From assembly GCA_004194705.1 (NCBI GenBank), contig SADC01000882.1, positions 62,001-126,000 on the forward strand: 64,000 nt of DNA, given 5' to 3'. Shown piece after piece: positions 54,242-64,000 of the stretch. The notes below the pieces were generated by a model. The model worked only from the letters and a program-made list of their open reading frames with translations, was not told the origin of the DNA and did no database searches. Every line of letters begins with the position of its first letter. The first letter of the stretch is position 1. The translations under genes were made by a program, and so were the position numbers. This DNA is from Ditylenchus dipsaci. Lineage: Eukaryota; Nematoda; Chromadorea; Rhabditida; Anguinidae.

Positions 54242-57110
54242 ATGCTCAAATCTACTTTTCCGAAGCTATGGTTGCGCGCTGTCAATTGCATCAAGGTACA
54301 TGTTTCGCCTAAATCATCGTTTGGTTTGCGTGTTCGATGTCTCTCCGGCTTCTCTGGTGGAGGTGGCGTCGTGACCAAGTCTAATGGGTCGTTGACCGTT
54401 CAGCAAGCTGGCTACAACCGATTTGCCGACTCTCATCTTGAATCAAATTATCAAGGTGGGCAGGAATCTCATGGGTTGGTCTTTTATTCTGTTAAAGCAT
54501 TACTAAAGTTTTCAAAATTTAGTGGACCAAACTTTGGCGGTCAGGAATCCAATGTCGGTGGCTACAATTCCGGTGGGGGCTACAACTCTGGTGGGGGCTA
54601 CAACTCTGGTGTGGGCTACAACTCTGGTGGGGGCTACAACTCTGGTAGTGGCTTCAACTCAGGTGGCAACTTCAATTCTGGTGCTGGCTTCAATTCTGGC
54701 AGTGGCTTCAATTCTGGTGCTGGCTTTAATTCTGGGGGCGACTACAACTCTGGCGGTGGTTATAGCTCCGGTGGTGGTTCAATTCCAGCGGTGGAACTAG
54801 CGCTGGCTACAACTCTGGGGGCTTTAATAGCGGGGGTTACAGTTCTGGTGGATATGGAAATCAAGTATGTAAATAGCTGATTGCTAAGTGATTTATATAT
54901 GCCGTGTTTAGGTTGCTGGCTTCCAAGGTGGTATGGGACGTCAAGGCTATGGCGGCGAAGGTCTTCAGCCTATCAAATACGATAATTTGGAGCCGATTAA
55001 TAAAGAGCTGTATCGAGAGCACCCATCGGTCACTGGTCGGTCGCAGGTAGAGATTGATCACTTCTTGGCAGAAAATCAGGTTACTTTGCACGGGCAAGGC
55101 AATACTCAGCGTCCTATCTTCCACTTTGAAGAGACTTCTTTTCCTGGTTAATCCGTTTGAACTTTGCGTTCATATGCATTTATATCGTTTTTAGAGCCTA
55201 TCCTCCATTTGTTGCGAGAGTTCAGTACGCCAAGTGTGATTCAATCAGTTTCGTGGCCCTTGTCCCTTAGCGGAAGGGACATCATATCAGTTGCTAAGAC
55301 GGGTTCTGGAAAAACGTTGGCCTTTGTTCTTCCTGCTATCATGCATATTCTCAGTCAGCCTGCTCGTTCTCTCGGTGATGGCCCAACTGTTCTTGTCATC
55401 TTACCAACACGTGAATTAGCGCAACAGGTATCACAAGTCGCTCAGAAGTTTTGTGGTCTTATGGGCCTCAAAGTTTCTCTGTGCTATGGTGGAGCTCCAT
55501 CCCGTGATCAGGTTGAAGCTATCCGTGCCGGTGTTGATGTGTTGGTTGGAACTCCTGGTCGATTGATGGACTTCATGCAGCGGGGTGTTCTGAATATGCG
55601 ACGTTGCTCTTTCTTGGTCCTGGACGAAGCCGATCGTATGTTGGATATGGGCTTTGAGCCACAGATTCGCAAAATTGTTGGTCAGATTCGGGTAAGTAAC
55701 TCGTTGTGCGGTGTTCTGCATAATTGACGTCGAAAATATATTTTAGCCGGACCGTCAAACTCTGATGTATTCTGCTACTTGGCCACAGGAAATTCGTAAT
55801 TTGGCTGCTGAATTCCAGTCCAATCCGGTGCTTTTGACTGTTGGTTCTACTGAGCTTGCTGCCAATCACAATATCACGCAGCACGTTGAAGTCGTCGAAG
55901 AGCATATGAAGAAGGCCCGTTTCTATGAGGTGCTTCGCCAGATTATAGCGCAGGTTGGTGCATTTTTCTTATTGTCGTGGCAATGCACTCTTCTTCTGGC
56001 CTTTGATGGTTATAAGATTTGAAAAATGCCTAAAATAATTGTGTTCTGCAACCGAGTTTATATTGACATTATATATCTTCGTACTTAGAAGGACAACATT
56101 TGATAAACTTCGGTGAATTCAAATATTTTAGAAATTTAATTTTTAGCCCGATCACAAAACACTGGTTTTCGTGCAGACGAAGCGTTTGGCTGACAGCCTG
56201 ACTCAGGAAATGCGTCAAAATAGGTTCCCTGCGTTGCCTTTGCACGGAGATTTAACTCAGGAGGAGCGTGACTGGACCATGACTGGTAAATGATTCTCTC
56301 TTTCAGGGTGTCCCAAATATTTTGGAACTTTTCTTTTGGCCATAACTTTTTCTCTAGTGCGATTTTCAAAATTCTGTAAACGCAGATCGATTCAGAATTT
56401 CATAAGAGTTTTTTTGGTATATAAAGTCAAAAACACGATTTTCGCTTGGTCCCCCCCCTGTAGTTTGGGTCATGCCCATCCAGAAGCCATCCAGAGACCA
56501 GGACATAAACCGCAGGGGGACCAAGCGAAAATCGTGTTTATGACATTATATACCAAAAAAACTCTTATGAAATTCTGAATCGATCTGCGTTTACAGAATT
56601 TTGAAAACCGCACTAGAGAAAAATTTATGGCCAAAAGAAAAGTTCCAATATATTTGGGACACCCTGTACTGTTGTGTAGATTCAGCCTTCTGTGTTTAGA
56701 GTTTCGATCGGGCAGAGCCAAGCTTCTTGTTGCTACTGATATTGCCGCTCGTGGGCTAGGTAAAAAGATGTTAGCTTTATATTTCCTGCATTTTCGGATT
56801 TTTTAGACGTGGATGACATTAAAATGGTGATCAACTACGACTTTCCTAATAGCACGGAGGACTATGTGCACCGAATCGGCCGAACTGCTCGTGGTAATAA
56901 GAAGGTCAGCTGTCCGTGAATTCACATTCTTTTGATATCATAACTTTTTTGCAGGGAGAATCGTATACGTTCTTCACTTCTAGCAATGGGTTCACCAATG
57001 CGCAGCGTCTTATTCAAGTGCTCCGAGAAGCGAATCAGGAAGTTCCGCAGTCTTTGGAGCAGCTTGCGTCCGGAAGTTTTGCTCCAAGTAATTATTCTTC
57101 TAGCTATTAA
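54242..57110 (+). CDS. DDX5/DBP2-like DEAD-box RNA helicase, right copy (1-bp frameshift)
   Basis: Exons 54242-54474, 54523-54864, 54912-55146, 55195-55691, 55747-55953, 56147-56285, 56700-56759, 56807-56904 and 56955-57110. The helicase core encodes the same protein as the left copy: AKTGSGKT in exon 4, DEAD in exon 4, SAT in exon 5, HRIGRTARG in exon 8. One G is missing in the Gly-repeat exon near 54778 (GGTGGTGGTTC against GGTGGTGGGTTC on the left), which breaks the frame before the core. If real, this is a recent pseudogene; if a base-calling error, both copies are functional. Intron 1 (54475-54522, 48 bp) has no stop and is a multiple of three, so retention would not break the frame. The start follows TTTTCAG by 7 nt. 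Confidence 0.8.
56304..56666. mobile_element. Mariner-like MITE in intron 6 of the right helicase copy
   Basis: Inverse of 48809-49170, with small G/C-run differences. It fills most of intron 56286-56699. Confidence 0.75.
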
Positions 57111-57167
57111 GTTTGTTGAGAATCCTTGATTGCTGTTACATGTTTGTTCTGTTAAAGATCACCTTTC

Positions 57168-57173
57168 AATAAA
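57168..57173 (+). terminator. Poly(A) signal AATAAA of the right helicase copy
   Basis: 58 bp after the stop codon. The mirror TTTATT near 48302-48307 serves the left copy. Confidence 0.6.
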
Positions 57174-58437
57174 GGCAATGTATATGTTATATAATTACGC
57201 ACGTTCCTAGTGTCCTTGTGTGACCTGGGTGCTGGGCTCGTGTGCTGTAAACGATTTGATAAGACGAAAATGCTGTTTCGAGTATCCGGAATCTCAATAC
57301 TCAATTAGTGCATGGGTAGGTACCCCTGCAAGGTGGTTTACTCCAAACATATAAATCATCCTATATTTATAACAAATGGCGCTCAGACAGAATTGTGAAG
57401 AACAGAACTTGGTTTTAACTTAGGACACCTGAGAAACCAAGGTAAGCCCCCGTCCTCCAGGTGGGTGTCCAGCTGGATAACTTGATTACAAAACTAAAAC
57501 TTGGCTATGGAAAACAAACTTTTAATCTTTACCAGCGTTCTACGCAAAACCATGATATCATTATCAGCGTCATTTCACTTTTTGTGTTACTATCGACTCA
57601 GTGGCCCCTATGCTCGACAAGAATATCCAAAAAAAAAACTTTCCGCGATAGGGTCCTCAAAATGACACCACGATATTTTTTGGCAATTTAGAAGAAATCG
57701 GTTGGTCCTATTTCACAATGGGCGGATTGTTTTGCCTTGGTCCCCCTGTTGTTTTTTATCGTGATTTTCAGCCTGAAACTTAGGCAAGGTTAGGCCAGCT
57801 TAAGAGTACCAACTTAAACATGTGTATAAGATATGTTTGAGTCCATCCTAACATACGCTGGCCTACCCTTGCCTAAGCCCAAAGCCTGCAAAAGCCCAAA
57901 AACATTAGGAGGGACCAAGGCAAACCCCCGCTGTGGAATAGAGCCAATCGGTTAGTTTACTCCGTTGCTGCGTAAAGCACTCTTCGAATTTGTCATTGCA
58001 AATGAGAATGACAAGCAAAAAAATTGAAGGGAATTTTTAATGTTTAAAAAAGTTAGCATAAATTTGAAAATGTTTCAAGATGTGTTGGTGCCTATCTATC
58101 CAGAGTAATTTTATTGGACGTAACCGAGCTGATGTTGTCGGATTATCGAGAGTAGACTGCATTTGCTAATGGTGCCAAATTTTCCAATAACCTAATGGCT
58201 AACGACAAGAAATTATTAGTTCTATCGCCTTATTACACTCATGTAGACAGCATTACGTTATGCGAAATTTTAATTTCTTTTTCGTTTCTTTTTTGTTCAA
58301 ATTTAAATTTTTAATCTAGCTCTCTCCATTCCGATGTAGTGGTTATACAGCAGTGAAAACCAAAAGTACTAGCACAAGCAGCAGCAATAATTACAGAAGC
58401 AATAGAGTGGGGGCACATGTGGCTGCAATTCATTTGC

Positions 58438-59346
58438 CATTACCTCATTGCCTGTCTATATGATCCACTCAAAAAAGCAGTGAATTTTATGGCTAAAATA
58501 TGGAGCTCCAAACAAAAACATCTGTTTGTCCACCAGCTCACACTTCTTTGTTTATCCTGCTACTGCAAATGCATTATTTTTTTAGAAAAATGTGCAGGAC
58601 ATTAGTAAGAATCGAATCTGCGGGTGTTTTCACTAGCAAACTCCATGTTAATATTTTGCTGCAAGTTTTTTAAAAGTATACTGTAATTTTTTCGAAGCAT
58701 CCATTTTACAGATTTTTTTTCAGAGGTAAATCTTAAAGGGGCTACCCAAATCAGCTGAGTAGGAAAAATAGGATCGATAAGCGTTTGTTTATGGCCAAAA
58801 TCGTGCGCAGGGTCCATCTCACGTGGTGGCACGCTATTTATTTTGGATTGTTTGACCAAAGTATATGGGTAATTCAACTTTTTTGACGCAAGATTCGGAA
58901 TCAGCGAGCCAAACTGTACATTGGTATTTGTAGATGATCAATTTACCGCCGCTTACTCTTATGCGAAAAATTAATTTTCGCTTAAATTTAAACAAGAACT
59001 AGGCTGAGGACGAAATGGCCTGAGGACGAATTGTCCGTGTCCCGGTCTGGGCAGCTCCTTTAAGGTTTCGAGAAAAAAAAACAATTCAGACCCACTTTTC
59101 TTCTAAAACCCGCGAATATATTGATTGAAGTCGAAAAAACTAGTCAGAAAACTTTTTTTGTCACCTTTTGAGCCATGCTAAAAAGCCGCATTCACAATGA
59201 GGAGGCTGTTTGCGGATGCTAAATCAGATTTGTCACACGGAAATAGCCATAACTTTTATTTATTTATTCAAAAATTACTCTGTTGGTGCCATCTTCTAGC
59301 TAATATTCAGGGCTACCACATGAGCTATTAATAAAGTATATGTGGC
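58438..59346. other. Unique-looking intergenic sequence right of the palindrome
   Basis: No gene or inverted repeat recognised. 58990-59045 has GGACGAAATGGCCTGAGGACG and TGTCCGTGTCCCGG words, similar to 61950-61990. Confidence 0.35.
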
Positions 59347-59428
59347 GCTACCCAGGTTTATTAATTAGAAGTTATAATAAAGTACTGTTTCGAAAAAGTC
59401 ATTGTTATAGACAAGTTCCTGTTGCAGA

Positions 59429-60117
59429 CGTACGCACTCATTTGGGTGAAACTCGTTTGGGCGCCCTCATTTGGGCAAAACTCATTTGGGCGCCGTTATT
59501 ATATAGTGATTTTTAAATTATTTAAATAGTCTGAAAAGGCTATGTTAACCTTCGGGCTAGCATGTAAACCATCAGGAACCTGCCTAAAGAGTATCCAGCT
59601 CCACAATCCAAAAATTTTAGATTCTGTCAAAAATGATTAAAAACCATGGTATCGTACCCAAAACCAAGCGTTGAAGATGGTTTAATAATACCCAAACAGC
59701 AACTTTACTAAAAAAAGTTCGTGCCGAGGTAGGTACGTGACTTAAAAGATTATCTATCAAAATAATTTTGACACTGGTGTCATATGCTCCTTCTCCCCCG
59801 ATCCTTGGCGTGAAGTGTAACTTTACCAATTGGATCATGAACGATATAGGATCATAAACGACCCAACTTGCGGCCATATACTTAGAACTCATTTAGCTAG
59901 TTAAAAATAAAGGTGAAAAATAAAGTTCACGCTCAGGGGGAATCGAACCAGCAACCTCCGTGACGTGTATATGAAGCTCTGCAGCAACCCCACCCCAATT
60001 TAGACCAAGTGGTCGTCCACTTGTATCAAAATTTTTTTGTGTTTTTCGGGTTCCGAAACAAATTTCCTGCACTTATTCGAGCATGCTGAAGATGGTTTGA
60101 CAGTGGTAAAATCACGT
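59429..60117. repeat. Direct repeat copy 2 flanking the palindrome
   Basis: Homologous to 45913-46562 in the same orientation, diverged by several percent with small indels. The tRNA-like B-box (GGTTCGATTCCCCC, minus) is at 59935-59960. Confidence 0.7.
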
Positions 60118-60319
60118 TTTACTGTAACATAGAAAAAATATAATTTGAAAAAAACCGAAGTTGCGAACTGTCCTTTTGGTTGCAGTTTACAACCCCCCCC
60201 CCCACGGGGAGTGGTCAGATGAAGGAGATAACCTCATATTCGGGTTTCTCGACCCTGATTTCATAAGAAAGCAGGCTGTTTTTTGATTCTGAGAAAAAAA
60301 TTTTCGAACCACAGGGGTA

Positions 60320-60895
60320 TCATGGTTTTTTAGTCAAAATTTGAAAAATTTAAAATGGCGCCTTTTGAAATTTTAAAGGGAATAAGGGCTGTATTGGGAA
60401 GGGAATAAAAGGGGCCACTTTCAAAACAGAACGATAGAAAAGTAAATATATGTATTTATCGACTGCCTCACCATGTTTTTCAACATGGGCCGTGGCAAAA
60501 AGAGACTCTATATGCATTTTTTGATCATCAGTACTTCTCGGAATCATGTCTAAGGTAAGTGAGTGTGCGCATCTCAACTCCAATCCGCCAAGCCCCCTGC
60601 GCCCGTCGAAGGGGGCGCAGGGGGCTTGGAGTTGAGATGCGCACACCCACATACCTTAGACACAAATCACTCGAAAGTGACTCTGGATGCATGAAAAAGC
60701 ATGCATACCAGAGTTTATTTATGCGGTAGGCCCCAGTATTCAAAACTATGTTCAACATCTTCTTGTTAGTGGGCCTCTATGATTAGTGGCCTCCTTTTAT
60801 TCCCTTCCTCTCCCTATACAGCCCTTATTCCTTATAAAATTCAAAAGGCGCCGATTTAAATTTTCTAAATTTTGACTAAAAAACCATGAAACAGG
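60320..60895. mobile_element. B-like foldback element with core repeat
   Basis: Arms CATGGTTTTTTAGTCAAAATTT, GGCGCC and AATAAGGGCTGTATTGGGAAGGG pair across 60320-60450 and 60775-60895. The middle is a CTAAGGTAAGTG core repeat (60455-60760) with a GGGGGCGCAGGGGGCTTGG hairpin. Same architecture as the centre of element B at 17965. Confidence 0.6.
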
Positions 60896-61011
60896 TTGTT
60901 TTCGAACATGATCTTTTTCTAAACCTGTTTTTGGCGAAACCATTTCTGTATAAACTCTGACTTTTTCGAAACAGTATTGTTATAACTTCTAATTAATAAA
61001 CCTGGGTAGCG

Positions 61012-62220
61012 CCGAAGATGCTGCTTGAAAAAATTGAGATAGAAAAGAAAGAATCCGCCCAAGCATCCGCACTCGAATTGAAGTCAGGATTCTTAGGCGG
61101 GTTCATAAATCGTTAGGATTGGTGATCCGATCCTTCGTTTTCCATTTTTTTATTTGAAAACCCGAAAAACTTCGAGGTTGGTTAACCACACTGTTTTTTC
61201 CCCACATTAATAAAGCCACCATCCTCACCCTCAAAAAATTTACATAGTCCAATAAGACTAACCAAAAAGGCCTGATGAATGGTGAGAAATTAGGTTGTGT
61301 CGATATTTTGTCACAAACTAATCCTAAAAAAGCCAGTTGAGCAGTCTTCTAAAAAGACCCACCAATATTATTATTTTTCTGTTTGTTTAAACCAGATCAG
61401 CAAATCGCCCTTTTCACATTCTCCAATGAGAAGTAGTAGTTATGAAAAAAAAGAAATTTATGATTTTTGTGGTGGTAACACGCTCTGAAAACCACCTACA
61501 ACAATAAAACTTTTTCTTTTTGTTTGGTGTTTATGGGTGGTTGGGAGAACACCTTTTGGTAATCATAATAATTGTTCGGGCGAGTGGGAGATTAATTCCT
61601 GGCTGAGGGGTGTGGATATGCAGAGAGGGATGACTGCTGCAAAGGAGCTCCACTGGACTCCACCCCTTTGCCTCCTCTTTTATTGTCTTTGACTGCTCTT
61701 TTTGGACCTCTGCTACTGCCGGTCTTATTCTTTTCTGTGATTTTATGGCATTTTTGTTTTGAAAATTTTATATTTTTTATTTTGTGTTGGCTGATATTGA
61801 ATATTAGGCATATTTGACGTCAAAATATTGTTTTTAATTACTTTTTTTAGTTACTGCTGAGCTTTTGTGTCAATGTGTAGCCGCTCTTCTTTTAAATGAA
61901 ATATTGACCATCTTGATGTGAGATCAATGTTTTTATTTTTACGGTACAGTCAAGGACACGGACAATTCACCCCCTCGCCGATTCACTCCCTGGGAGGATT
62001 CACCCCCTCGTAGTTAAATGGGACGATTCAACCCCTCTAATAAAACAGGACGATTCCCCCTCACGCTAAAATGAGACGATTCACCCCGGGCTCACGATTC
62101 ATCCCCCTCCGCTTCGCCAAGTGGGCTCTATATGTGTTCGCACCCCTCCTAACAAAAAATTGTTTTCGTCCCCCTGCTGATTTTTTTTCGCAAAATTTGT
62201 TAAAATTTTTCTTACTCAAC
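61012..62220. other. Intergenic; degenerate GACGATTCACCCC tandem patch
   Basis: 61945-62105 has CAGTCAAGGACACGG followed by about seven GGACGATTCACCCCCTC variants, probably one surviving arm of a foldback element. The remainder is AT-rich with no gene. Confidence 0.4.
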
Positions 62221-62237
62221 TCGGTTGTTATGCATTT

Positions 62238-62313
62238 TCGGGACTACCTGGTTTTACTGGGGCTAAACCAGGTAGTCAGTGGGACAGTAAAACCAGGTAG
62301 TCCCGATAATGCA
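62238..62313. repeat. Short hairpin GGGACTACCTGGTTTTACT
   Basis: TGCATTTTCGGGACTACCTGG pairs with CCAGGTAGTCCCGATAATGCA around a short loop that itself contains AAACCAGGTAGTC. Confidence 0.6.
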
Positions 62314-62764
62314 TAAGAACCGTCAACTCTGTTGTTTTTGTGCAATTTTTTACTTCTTTGTTTACTTCTTTGATTATGGTGATCAGGTTCATATTGGTTA
62401 ACACGATCACCTTAATCCTGATCACCTTCAAAACAACAGGGGAGATCAATGCATTTTTTAAGAAAAAACAAAAGTGGGGACCGAGGCAAAAAAAATGCCC
62501 CTAAAAATAAATAGGGCCGACTTACTTTGATGATTTACTTGTTTGCCTTTTTGACTAAAACGAAAAAAGTAGCACTCTTCCCCAAATTAGCCATTTCACG
62601 GATCCTCTTCAGAACAACTATAAAAAGGTGCCAAAAATGTTGAGGTTTGAGTGTTAAGTGTTTTTCCTGCATTTTCTGTTGGTGTTATTAAGTGATGATA
62701 TATTGTAATTGTATAATTTATTGTTAACAAAATTTATTCTGATCTATTTACAGAAAAGTATTGA

Positions 62765-63103
62765 ATGAAGCTTTCATTTTGGATGCAACCCCAAATTTGG
62801 GAGGAAGAAGCAGATTCGACGGTTCCCACAATTAATATTCCATCTACTGAGTTAGTCATCAACCAACCACCAACCCACCCAAAAAAGGAGGGCGAGAAAG
62901 AGGAAAAGTTGCCATCTCATTCTGACTTTTTTGCTGCACTGAAATTGGTGCAGTTACACCTATTGAATGAGGACAACAAGCATGTGGACTACCACCACAT
63001 TAGTGCTGCTGCTGGCTGGATGGGGCTAATGATGGGCACACAAGCACACATGATGAGTAGGCCATTTGATTGCATTATTGGCTGGGGGCATCTATTTCAC
63101 TAA
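62765..63103 (+). CDS. Possible terminal exon, uncharacterised
   Basis: A 112-residue frame preceded at 62753 by TATTTACAG, a plausible splice acceptor. It has an acidic and Lys-rich middle (HPKKEGEKEEKLPSHSDF) followed by AALKLVQLHLLNED, a helix that faintly resembles the tail of pogo/Tigger-type transposases. The evidence is weak; it could equally be a chance frame. Upstream exons were not found. Confidence 0.25.
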   Translation: MKLSFWMQPQIWEEEADSTVPTINIPSTELVINQPPTHPKKEGEKEEKLPSHSDFFAALKLVQLHLLNEDNKHVDYHHISAAAGWMGLMMGTQAHMMSRPFDCIIGWGHLFH

Positions 63104-63735
63104 ACTTGCATACAATCTAATTTAACTAGGGCAAATTGACCTTTGAAATTTTAAATTTCGAGTTTTTCAAATTCAAAGCTCAGAAAGCTGATTTTTAAGC
63201 GAAGGGTAACAAATATCATATTGAACAGATCTGACTACTTTATTTTTATTTTTTAGTCAAGTAAGTAGTCTGACAAATGCATTTTTGCCCTTGTATAAAC
63301 AGCGCTGCCGAAAAAAAGGTGTCGAAGTTGGATAAACTTTTTTGAAGCCTTATCCAATGGTATTTAACGTTTTTGAATAGCTCACGGACACTATGTGAGA
63401 TTCCCTTGTGGAGTCATACAAATTAAAATTGCCTATTTTCAAACAAAAAATAATCTTTTTGGACTTTTATGTCCTCAACAAGCTCGTCATCTTGATTGCT
63501 GACAAGAACTTTACGAACATGAACTTTTCTAAAGTTGAAAATTGGGCAAACAAATTAGTGTGAAAATCAGTCCGTGGCGCATTTCACAATTTTTCGTAAA
63601 TAGAGTATCTACATAGTCCCATTTTTTTCGTCCAAGCATCTCCTAACTAATTTTCTTATTTACAATAATTTTTTTTATCTTCTTTAGCACATAAAAGTTA
63701 CTTAGAGAACGTTTAAAAATGATTGGCGGTACTTT
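63104..63735. other. AT-rich sequence without recognised features
   Basis: No inverted repeat or coding frame identified. Confidence 0.35.
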
Positions 63736-63739
63736 TTTA

Positions 63740-64000
63740 GTCCCCCATACTCGGATTTTTTGAAAAGTGACCCAAAATCACCCCCAAACTCATTTTTTTC
63801 TGCACAACAAGATACGAGAAGCATTTCTAAACACTTTGTGAATAAGAAAAATAAAAATTTTTCAAAAAAAAATTTGCCACCCGCTCCGTGGGGGTAGATG
63901 GTCTTTTTGGGTAGTTTTAGGGTCATTTCTTGGTGATTTTTCACATTTTTCTTGCTGGAGCTGGGCAAAAAGAGTCTCTATATGCATTTTTGATCAAGAG
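63740..64000. repeat. ACTCGGATTTTTTGAAAAG repeat running out of the window
   Basis: Matches 11950-12190 over about 240 bp (CCCCCATACTCGGATTTTTTG, AAGTGACCCAAAATCACC, GCTGGAGCTGGGCAAAAAGAG) and ends in the left part of the CTAAGGTAAGTG core repeat (CTATATGCATTTTTGATCAAG). Confidence 0.6.

Larger units (their letters stand above)
54182..58437. repeat. Right arm of the inverted duplication
   Basis: Inverse of 47038-51293. The arm starts TAGTTTTAAAAAA; the left arm ends TTTTTTAAAACTA, so the two would join as a perfect palindrome around one TA if elements D and E were absent. Confidence 0.9.
59347..61011. mobile_element. Foldback element with GGCGCTACCCAGG ends, heavily nested
   Basis: GGCGCTACCCAGGTTTATTAA ... 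ACTGTTTCGAAAAAGTCA at 59344-59402 pairs with 60945-61011. Inside lie direct repeat copy 2 (59429-60117) and a B-like element (60320-60895). No target duplication identified. Confidence 0.45.

Overview
The window looks like a nuclear chromosome segment from an invertebrate, most likely a nematode. Genes have several exons split by introns of about 45-80 bp with GT..AG ends, and T-rich acceptors. Acceptor-like sites lie just 5' of several start codons, including a TTTTCAG 7 nt before the helicase ATG, as expected for spliced-leader trans-splicing. No operons, ribosome-binding sites or other bacterial features are seen. The phylum call is an inference.

Only five host genes are well supported. 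They are a secreted mucin-like Ser/Thr-rich protein with duplicated Cys-rich exons (1-2548, minus, 3' end outside the window); a six-exon gene of unknown function with heptad repeats (6743-8104, minus); a Myb-domain gene resembling Rap1/telomere-binding proteins (23644-25917, plus); a tandem CCCH zinc-finger gene of TIS11 type (28708-29502, minus); and a DDX5/DBP2-like DEAD-box helicase present twice, head to head (48365-51233 minus and 54242-57110 plus).

Most of the rest is transposable-element sequence, dominated by foldback elements, often nested two to four deep. At least ten are bounded by 8-10 bp direct repeats, as in Mutator-like elements (MULEs). Three larger ones (8865-11148, 18804-20931, 29739-33652) still carry remnants of a MULE transposase with FLYWCH-type zinc-finger and C-terminal parts, so they probably represent the source family. 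The arms of each foldback element are built from a short tandem word private to that element. Other families have TA targets (pogo/Tigger-like, Tc1/mariner-like), TTAA targets (piggyBac-like) and TTA/TAA targets (Harbinger-like). One internally deleted Ty3/gypsy LTR retrotransposon (15032-17552) has a clean AGTAT duplication.

The largest structure is an inverted duplication at 47038-58437: two arms of about 4.26 kb, almost identical, containing the helicase gene. They meet exactly at a TA dinucleotide now occupied by two TA-flanked foldback elements. It may be a real palindrome formed at a transposon break or an assembly fold-back through a hairpin; the sequence alone does not decide.

Several genes need a single extra or missing base in a homopolymer run to stay in frame. 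This pattern looks more like sequencing error than gene decay and should be kept in mind for every 'frameshift' noted here.
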